The translations under genes were made by a program, and so were the position numbers. From contig NZ_JACXXJ020000005.1 of NCBI RefSeq assembly GCF_014926405.1, forward strand, positions 501,001-565,000: DNA of 64,000 nucleotides. The letters are read 5' to 3'. Within the stretch, counting starts at the first letter, position 1, and the number at the start of each line of letters is the position of its first letter. The stretch is from Agrobacterium vitis (lineage in GTDB: Bacteria > Pseudomonadota > Alphaproteobacteria > Rhizobiales > Rhizobiaceae). This document shows positions 58,630-64,000 of this stretch, in pieces. Below the pieces are notes generated by a model. The model worked only from the letters and a program-made list of their open reading frames with translations, ran no database searches and was not told the DNA's origin.

Positions 58630-58660
58630 CATCCCCCGGTCTTGGCCGGGGGATGTTTTT
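58630..58660 (+). terminator. Rho-independent terminator after DUF992
   Basis: CATCCCCCGG pairs with CCGGGGGATG around a 6-base loop and is followed by TTTTT. Confidence 0.92.
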
Positions 58661-58674
58661 GTTCGCTGTTAGAG

Positions 58675-58720
58675 TCTGTCAGGGAAAAGTGGCCAGTTAG
58701 GTTCCCGAAAAGACAAACTG
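58675..58720. repeat. Dispersed intergenic repeat, copy 2 (first hairpin only)
   Basis: CTGTCAGGGAAAAGTGG ... TTCCCGAAAAGACAAAC, as in the copies at 10483 and 60537 but without the second hairpin. It lies between DUF992 and the convergent alcohol dehydrogenase gene. Confidence 0.65.
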
Positions 58721-58732
58721 CGACAAGGGCGC

Positions 58733-59779
58733 CTAGGCGGCCAGCGTTGCCATATCGATGACGAAACGATACCGCACGTCGCTTTTCAACACCCGTTCAT
58801 AGGCCGTGTTGATATCCTTGATATCGATCAGCTCGATATCGGAGGTGATGCCGTGCTTGCCGCAGAAATCCAGCATGTCCTGGGTTTCCTTGATCGACCC
58901 GATCATCGAGCCGGCCAGATTGCGGCGGGCGGGGATGAGCGAGAAGGCGTGCACCGGAACTGGCTTTTCCGGTACGCCAAGCAGAACCATGGTGCCATCG
59001 ACCTTCAGCAGGTTGAGATAGGCATTCCAATCGATATCGGCGCTGACGGTGCAGATGATCAGGTCGAAGGATCCGGCCAGCGTCTCGAAAGTCTTGGCGT
59101 CGCTGGTCGCATAGTAATGGCTGGCGCCGAGACGCAGGCCATCCTCTTTCTTCGACAGGGTCTGGCTGAGCACGGTGATCTCCGCGCCCATGGCCGCACC
59201 GATCTTGACGCCCATATGGCCGAGACCGCCCATGCCGACGATGGCCACCTTCTTACCCGGACCGGCCTTCCAATGGGCCAGCGGCGAATAGAGCGTGATA
59301 CCGGCGCAAAGCAATGGGGCAGCCTTGTCGAGTGGCAGATTGTCCGGGATCGACAGGACATAGCCTTCCTTGACGACGATCGTGTCGGAATAGCCGCCCT
59401 GGGTGGCGGTCTTGCCGTCGCGGTCTACGCCGTTATAGGTCTGGACAAGGCCGGGCAGATATTGCTCGATATCCACATCGCGTTCCTGGCAATGGACACA
59501 GGAATCGACGAAACAGCCAACGCCGACATGATCGCCGACCTTGAATTTCGATACGCTTGCACCAACGGCGGTGACGACACCGGCAATTTCGTGACCGGGC
59601 ACCATGGGGAATGCGGAATTGCCCCATTCATTGCGGGCCTGGTGGATGTCGGAATGGCAGACACCACAATATTTGATAGAAATCACCACGTCGTCATCAT
59701 TGGGTTCGCGACGCTCAAAAGTGAAGGGTTCCAGCGGCTTGCTGGCGTCGGTTGCGGCATAACCTCTTGCGATTGGCAT
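58733..59779 (-). CDS. Zinc NAD(P)-dependent alcohol dehydrogenase (YahK/CAD type)
   Basis: A 348-residue medium-chain dehydrogenase. Catalytic zinc site [16 protein letters not shown] and GHEIAGVV; structural zinc cysteines in [22 protein letters not shown] region near 100; NADP fold [49 protein letters not shown] near 280. The family reduces aldehydes, including cinnamyl and short aliphatic types. The ATG at 59779 follows AGGAG; an in-frame start 7 codons upstream is rejected. One of the structural-zinc cysteines appears replaced (text reads DIEQYLPGL), as is common in this subgroup. Confidence 0.92.
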   Translation of the reverse strand: MPIARGYAATDASKPLEPFTFERREPNDDDVVISIKYCGVCHSDIHQARNEWGNSAFPMVPGHEIAGVVTAVGASVSKFKVGDHVGVGCFVDSCVHCQERDVDIEQYLPGLVQTYNGVDRDGKTATQGGYSDTIVVKEGYVLSIPDNLPLDKAAPLLCAGITLYSPLAHWKAGPGKKVAIVGMGGLGHMGVKIGAAMGAEITVLSQTLSKKEDGLRLGASHYYATSDAKTFETLAGSFDLIICTVSADIDWNAYLNLLKVDGTMVLLGVPEKPVPVHAFSLIPARRNLAGSMIGSIKETQDMLDFCGKHGITSDIELIDIKDINTAYERVLKSDVRYRFVIDMATLAA

Positions 59780-59992
59780 GCGGCGCTCCTTTTTTGTCAT
59801 GGGGAGGAATGGGTACTGTAATTGGGAAGGGCACGGAAAAGCCGTTGGGAACGGCAGCCCGCTCCTTAGATAGGTGTCTGGCGGGTGTGTTCAACATCTA
59901 CCGTGAATATTCGGCGGGCCTTCCGAAAGTCCGGCTCTTTCCAACCCGTTGCATATTGGCTATCGATTGCAGATCAAAACAGGGGTGAACCG

Positions 59993-60502
59993 ATGCAGCG
60001 ACAGGATTTCATTGAGCAATTCGGCGGGATATTCGAACATTCACCGTTCATTGCCGAGCGCGCTTTCGATGCCGGTTTTATTGACGAACCTCTGACCGCC
60101 CTTGGCGTTCATGATGGAATGAGTGCGATATTTCGCACAGCAACCCAAGCCGAGCGGCTCGATGTGCTGCGGGCGCATCCGGATCTGGCGGGAAAATTGG
60201 CTATTACAGGCGAATTGACAGAGGAAAGCCGCAGCGAACAGGCTGGCGCCGGGCTCGATCGCCTGTCCGAGTCTGAACACCAGCGTTTTACAGCGCTCAA
60301 TAGTGCTTATATGGAAAAATTCGGCTTTCCGTTCATCATTGCCGTGAAGGGCCTGACGAAAGACGACATTCTGACCGCATTTGAGGCCCGGATCGACAAT
60401 AGCGTCGAAACGGAGTTTTCAACCGCCTGCCTTCAAGTCGAAAAAATCGCCCGCCTTCGGCTCGAAGCAATGCTGCCAGCCGAAAGTGCCGGTCAAGAGT
60501 GA
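59993..60502 (+). CDS. uraD: OHCU decarboxylase
   Basis: A 169-residue all-helical enzyme that decarboxylates 2-oxo-4-hydroxy-4-carboxy-5-ureidoimidazoline to allantoin, the last step of urate oxidation. Seen: FIEQFGGIFEHSPFIAERAF, LRAHPDLAGKLAI with the catalytic histidine, SEHQRFTALNSAYMEKFGFPFIIAVKG and the C-terminal helix ALQVEKIARLRLE-like. AGGGGTGAACCG precedes the ATG. It supplies allantoin to PuuE encoded 4.8 kb upstream; no urate oxidase or UraH is in the window. Confidence 0.92.
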   Translation: MQRQDFIEQFGGIFEHSPFIAERAFDAGFIDEPLTALGVHDGMSAIFRTATQAERLDVLRAHPDLAGKLAITGELTEESRSEQAGAGLDRLSESEHQRFTALNSAYMEKFGFPFIIAVKGLTKDDILTAFEARIDNSVETEFSTACLQVEKIARLRLEAMLPAESAGQE

Positions 60503-60536
60503 GTGCCGGGCAGGAATGAATGGGCCGCGCGTTTAA

Positions 60537-60635
60537 AGTTTGTCAGGGAAAAGTGGAACCCGGTTTTCCCGAAAAGACAAACGAAAACAAGACAAGCTAG
60601 AGTATGTCTGGTTCACTCTGAACCTGACATACTCT
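60537..60635. repeat. Dispersed two-hairpin intergenic repeat, copy 3
   Basis: First part 60537-60582 (AGTTTGTCAGGGAAAAGTGG to GAAAAGACAAAC), second part 60599-60635, a perfect stem AGAGTATGTC/GACATACTCT enclosing GGTTC/GAACC. The best-preserved copy of the family in the window. It lies between the convergent uraD and gstI genes and could serve as a bidirectional end. Confidence 0.75.
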
Positions 60636-60690
60636 GGCGCGCAGCCGAAGCAGGGTCATGCAGCATGATCCTGCTGATTGCGTTGTTGCC

Positions 60691-60728
60691 AAACGTCACT
60701 GCCCAAACGTCACTGCCCAAACGTCACT
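60691..60728. repeat. 14-bp tandem repeat over the gstI stop codon
   Basis: AAACGTCACTGCCC occurs at 60691-60704 and 60705-60718, and its first ten bases again at 60719-60728. The stop codon of gstI falls in the last unit, so the two extra copies are just downstream of the gene on its strand. Probably a slipped-strand duplication. Confidence 0.7.
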
Positions 60729-60903
60729 GTTTGAGCGCGTCTTCCGCCTCGCGGATCGCTGCTTCGTGATACCAGCTGGCGGCTCCGCTTTCGAGGATCA
60801 CCTGCTTATGGAGATTGCGCTCACGCATTTCACGCAGTCTTTGCGTATTATGTACTGGGAATTCGTAGATTTTTGCCGATTCCCGACCAAGGCCCGTTGT
60901 CAT
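60724..60903 (-). CDS. gstI: GstI, glutamine synthetase translational inhibitor (DUF2735)
   Basis: A 59-residue protein, MTTGLGRESAKIYEFPVHNT then QRLREMRERN and ILESGAASWYHEAAIREAED. The SAKIYEFP core marks DUF2735. In Rhizobium leguminosarum, GstI is a small protein divergent from glnII that blocks glnII translation; position, size and orientation agree. AAGGG lies 9 bases before the ATG. A longer in-frame ATG (60954) is rejected. The identity rests on context plus the motif. Confidence 0.85.
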   Translation of the reverse strand: MTTGLGRESAKIYEFPVHNTQRLREMRERNLHKQVILESGAASWYHEAAIREAEDALKQ

Positions 60904-60973
60904 CGCTACTGCCCTTCGTTGTTCCTCGAGCTCCTCCGCCCGGATGAATCTCATAGCATTTTTTCAGCTAAAA

Positions 60974-60990
60974 TGCACATAGAAAGTGCA
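60974..60990. promoter_or_regulatory. Candidate NtrC-binding site
   Basis: TGCACATAGAAAGTGCA is an inverted repeat of TGCAC/GTGCA spaced by 7, close to the NtrC consensus TGCACC-N5-GGTGCA. It is 70 bp before gstI and about 212 bp upstream of the glnII sigma-54 promoter, suitable as an enhancer. Confidence 0.55.
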
Positions 60991-61201
60991 ATTTGCCCAA
61001 AAATAAATCATTTTTGGCTGCTTTTTCACGCTATCGCTGCTATCCACCGGGCATTGCTGCCTTTTATTTTGCAAATGCGCATTGAGAAGGCGGTGGCATG
61101 CAGGCCAATCTGACACAAAACCGTTAAAAACCCGTGGCTTTTAAGGTGTTTTGAATATGGCTCGCGTTTTTTCTGCCTGCCGCAAGGTGGTTTTTGCGGG
61201 T

Positions 61202-61218
61202 TTGGCATGGTTCCTGCT
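61202..61218 (+). promoter_or_regulatory. Sigma-54 promoter of glnII
   Basis: TTGGCATGGTTCCTGCT matches the YTGGCACGRNNNTTGCW consensus at 15 of 17 bases, with the essential GG-N10-GC spacing. It lies 84 bp before the glnII start, so glnII should be NtrC/RpoN-dependent, as in other rhizobia. Confidence 0.85.
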
Positions 61219-61301
61219 TGTTATTTATCGACTCCCGGACCGCCGGAGAATCACCCCAGGGTGCGCCCGATGCGAGGCGCTGGACTTATGAGAGATCGAC
61301 A

Positions 61302-62336
61302 ATGACCAAGTACAAGCTCGAGTATATCTGGTTGGACGGCTATACGCCGGTCCCGAACCTGCGCGGCAAGACGCAGATCAAGGAATTCGCTGAATTTCCG
61401 ACCCTCGAACAGCTCCCCCTCTGGGGCTTCGACGGTAGCTCCACCCAGCAGGCCGAAGGCCATAGCTCGGATTGCGTGCTGAAGCCTGTTGCTGTTTACC
61501 CCGACCCGGCCCGTACCAATGGTGCACTGGTGATGTGCGAAGTGATGATGCCCGATGGCGTCACCCCGCATAGCTCCAACAGCCGCGCCACCATTCTGGA
61601 AGACGAAGGCACATGGTTCGGCTTTGAGCAGGAATATTTCCTCTATCAGGACGGCCGTCCGCTCGGCTTCCCGGAAAATGGCTATCCTGCGCCGCAGGGT
61701 CCTTATTATACCGGCGTCGGCTTCAAGAATGTCGGCGATGTCGCGCGCGAAATCGTCGAAGAGCATCTGGATCTTTGCCTGGCTGCTGGCATCAACCATG
61801 AAGGCATCAATGCTGAAGTGGCGAAGGGTCAGTGGGAATTCCAGGTTTTCGGCAAGGGCTCCAAAAAGGCCGCTGACGAAATCTGGCTGGCCCGCTACCT
61901 GCTGCTGCGTCTGTGCGAAAAATACGGCGTCGATGTCGAGTTTCATTGCAAGCCGCTTGGCGATACCGACTGGAACGGTTCCGGCATGCATTGCAACTTC
62001 TCGACCAAGTTCATGCGCGAAGTGGGCGGCAAGGACTATTTCGAAGCGCTTATGGCGGCTTTCGCCAAGAACTGGAAAGAGCATATCGACGTTTACGGTC
62101 CCGACAACCACCTGCGTCTGACCGGCAAGCACGAAACCGCTCCATGGAACAAGTTCTCCTACGGCGTTGCTGACCGTGGTGCATCGATCCGCGTTCCGCA
62201 CTCCTTCGTCAACAATGGCTATCGTGGCTATCTGGAAGATCGTCGCCCCAACTCGCAGGGCTGCCCTTACCAGATCGCTTCCCAGGTCTTGAAGACGATT
62301 GCAGAAGTTCCGGCTGCAAAGTCTGAAGCCGCCTGA
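61302..62336 (+). CDS. glnII: Glutamine synthetase type II
   Basis: A 344-residue, eukaryote-like GSII that joins ammonia to glutamate with ATP. Seen: KLEYIWLDGYTPVPNLRGKT, LPLWGFDGSSTQQA, WFGFEQEYFLYQ (metal site), GINHEGINAEVAKGQWEFQVF, DWNGSGMHCNFSTKF and the late SYGVADRGASIRVPHSF. Typical GSII length. A sigma-54 promoter, an NtrC-like site and divergent gstI show regulation by nitrogen supply at transcription and translation. Unlike GSI it has no adenylylation loop. Confidence 0.97.
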   Translation: MTKYKLEYIWLDGYTPVPNLRGKTQIKEFAEFPTLEQLPLWGFDGSSTQQAEGHSSDCVLKPVAVYPDPARTNGALVMCEVMMPDGVTPHSSNSRATILEDEGTWFGFEQEYFLYQDGRPLGFPENGYPAPQGPYYTGVGFKNVGDVAREIVEEHLDLCLAAGINHEGINAEVAKGQWEFQVFGKGSKKAADEIWLARYLLLRLCEKYGVDVEFHCKPLGDTDWNGSGMHCNFSTKFMREVGGKDYFEALMAAFAKNWKEHIDVYGPDNHLRLTGKHETAPWNKFSYGVADRGASIRVPHSFVNNGYRGYLEDRRPNSQGCPYQIASQVLKTIAEVPAAKSEAA

Positions 62337-62344
62337 TCCTCTCT

Positions 62345-62384
62345 GCTTGCGCCCAGACTTGATCCATCGGATCTGGGCGCAAGC
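62345..62384 (+). terminator. Terminator after glnII
   Basis: GCTTGCGCCCAGA and its exact complement enclose a 14-base loop, starting 9 bp after the glnII stop. The following GCTCTT is only weakly U-rich. Confidence 0.6.
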
Positions 62385-63528
62385 GCTCTTGATATCGTGT
62401 ACCAGGACACTGTAGGCGCCGATGCGTCCTTGTCTTGAAGATGGTGTGAATATTTCAAACCATTGATGTATTTGATTTTTTCTGAAGGAGAGGATGTGGG
62501 AGCATCTTCGGGCCTTCGTATATAGGTGAATATCGGTGTGGTCTTCTGTGACCCTCGATCATTCGGTCAAAGCGCCATTACATGCTGTCATCAGTATTCA
62601 ACGCTCAAGTGAATACGGTCGGGCGATTTTAAAATGAAGACTGCATCATTCCCCGATCCAGAACAGATTTAAGTCAATCTGTATCCACTTTAGATTATAG
62701 TGTTGTCTTGGAATCTCGGATTAACCCTAGAATTTTTAAGGCTTTGGCCTCTGTTGATGCATTAATAATATCAATCCTGTCTATATTGTTCGCGTATCCA
62801 TTGAATATCATGCTTGGTCTTTATTTTAAAATATCGTAATTTGATATATGCCAATAACGGATGAATTAGTTTTTGTGAAAATTGGCGGAGAAAATTATTT
62901 TACTATCTAATATGAGGGGTTTTTATGTATAAAAATTATCTTATGTCAAAAAAATGATATGCTAACGCATTTAATTTCTGCCTATGTTTGTTTATGTATA
63001 TTTTGTATTATTTATCTCTTTTTGGAGCACTATATCTATTCGTTAGAGTGTCAAAATTGTTTCATCTTCGGTTTGTATACTTAATTGGATAGAAATAGAA
63101 ATTTAAGCGCGCATTTGTTGAATTTTCTACTTTTGGGCGATTAATTCGGCATTAAGTGCAAAGTCCATCCCCGTTCTGTTTCGTTGATTTTTACGGGTTA
63201 TTGCAAGTCGGACACTTTACAAACGTGCCGTGTGCTGTTTTCATTGTCTCACGTTTTCAGGCTTGTGTGCCTGATTTGTATATAGTTTGTGAATTTTATA
63301 GCAAAATCTGTGTTATTTTTATTCGTGATTGTATCGTTTCGCGACAATTTGGTTTTATTGTTTTGTATTTAAGTATTTCTAATTTGTGTTGAGCAGTTGA
63401 ATTCATGACATGCTGATGTGCTTTATTTTGAGTGGCAGTTTTTGCGTTTCCTAGCATCGCAATCGTTTGATTGTGCTTGCTTTTTGATTGTTTTCTGGTT
63501 TTGGCCGATATTTCAGTGAGGTTTTTCA
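62385..63528. other. Long AT-rich gene-free region before the NRPS gene
   Basis: About 1.1 kb, much richer in A/T than the flanks from about 62690 onward. No frame looks coding: those at 63156 and 63296 consist of low-complexity AT codons. No Fur-box-like 19-mer that I trust. It probably marks the edge of an acquired biosynthetic cluster and holds its promoter. Confidence 0.5.
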
Positions 63529-64000
63529 ATGTCTTTTGTAGGCAGACATGAGCAGGTTTTTCCGGTTTCTCTTGCGCAGGCAGGCTTGTGGGTCAAACAA
63601 AAGGTAGCTCCCGCCGATCTGAGCTTTGTCCTTGCTGAATCCATCGAAATTCATGGTCCCGTTCATCCAGGACTGTTCTGCCAGGCGTTGCGCCGCTTGT
63701 CAGATGATGTTGCTGTCACACGGTCTCGCATCAAGGAAATCGAAGGGCAGCCGCATCAGGTTGTCATGGCGGCCTATTGCGGCGTCTTTGACGTGATCGA
63801 TTTCAGCGGTGCTGACAATCCTGGCGCAAGCGCCATGGACTGGATGCGCAAGCAGATGTCTAAGCCGCTCGATCTTGCCAATGACAATCTCTGGGGGTCT
63901 TCGCTTTTGAAGCTCGGGGCCACAGAATGGGTCTGGTATCATTGGGCACATCATATCATCATGGACGGGTTCTCTGGCGGCTTGCTGGCCCGGCGGCTGG
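63529..64000 (+). CDS. Non-ribosomal peptide synthetase, N-terminal condensation domain (partial)
   Basis: 157 codons are visible and open to the right edge. The start FPVSLAQAGLWVKQKVAPADLSFVLAESIEI is the beginning of a condensation domain, and HWAHHIIMDGFSGGLLARRL carries its catalytic HHxxxDG motif near residue 142. GTGAGG lies 8 bases before the ATG. A C domain first means the module accepts a donor from another protein, or the domain is a starter acylating type. Siderophore or lipopeptide synthesis is possible; the product cannot be told here. Confidence 0.88.
   Translation, partial: MSFVGRHEQVFPVSLAQAGLWVKQKVAPADLSFVLAESIEIHGPVHPGLFCQALRRLSDDVAVTRSRIKEIEGQPHQVVMAAYCGVFDVIDFSGADNPGASAMDWMRKQMSKPLDLANDNLWGSSLLKLGATEWVWYHWAHHIIMDGFSGGLLARRL

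Noticed and set aside
63156..63392. 78-codon frame before the NRPS gene
   Set aside because: Codons are mostly low-complexity AT triplets and there is no ribosome site.

Overview
The window looks like chromosomal DNA of a member of the Rhizobiaceae (Rhizobium / Agrobacterium / Allorhizobium group). The signs are a divergent gstI-glnII pair (eukaryotic-type glutamine synthetase II), an NreductIve PreT/PreA pyrimidine cluster of rhizobial type, DUF992, DUF2735 and DUF1127 proteins, a CCTCCTCCC-motif small RNA, and intergenic palindromic mosaic repeats typical of the group. The species is inferred only from gene content.

Layout. 1-13.4 kb: reductive pyrimidine degradation. An ABC transporter, dihydropyrimidinase and an amidohydrolase run leftwards; a RutR-like TetR regulator is divergent from them; preT-preA lie at 10.6-13.3 kb. 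Two similar RutR-like palindromes sit in front of the amidohydrolase/rutR pair and in front of preT, suggesting one regulon. A DMT exporter and a CHASE-PAS-GGDEF-EAL protein lie between the two halves. 13.6-18.5 kb: DUF2325 protein, DUF423 membrane protein, group II truncated haemoglobin, two unknown proteins, a serine recombinase and a Tat-exported hydrolase. 19.2-22.4 kb: a tightly packed ATP-grasp / alpha-E / transglutaminase cassette. 22.5-25.7 kb: LysR regulator and quinone oxidoreductase, a degenerate J-domain protein and a MarR regulator.

26.0-32.3 kb is a mobile island: tRNA-Arg(CCG), a tyrosine integrase, a small cargo gene, an IS21-family element (istA-istB) that cut a coiled-coil gene, and a frameshifted IS110-family transposase. 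32.3-38.4 kb holds an Orn/Arg/Lys decarboxylase with a GNAT enzyme, a DEDDh exonuclease, a DUF1127 protein followed by a candidate cuckoo/CcsR-type sRNA, and DNA polymerase IV. 39-40.5 kb is an HxlR-regulated nitroreductase/SnoaL pair. 41-44.5 kb pairs a strongly diverged serine hydroxymethyltransferase-like enzyme with a large GMC oxidoreductase, the least conventional metabolic unit here.

44.6-64 kb: DEAD-box helicase, a 1288-residue hybrid histidine kinase with an altered N-box, split MnmC functions (MnmD and a divergent FAD oxidase), DUF1045, purine catabolism genes (puuE, uraD), a diguanylate cyclase, stress and envelope proteins, an alcohol dehydrogenase, gstI-glnII with a near-consensus sigma-54 promoter, and, after about 1.1 kb of AT-rich non-coding DNA, the first condensation domain of a non-ribosomal peptide synthetase that runs off the right edge.

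Together the genes lean towards nitrogen scavenging (pyrimidine and purine breakdown, glutamine synthetase II) and signalling. Gene functions are assigned from motifs read by eye; no database search was run.
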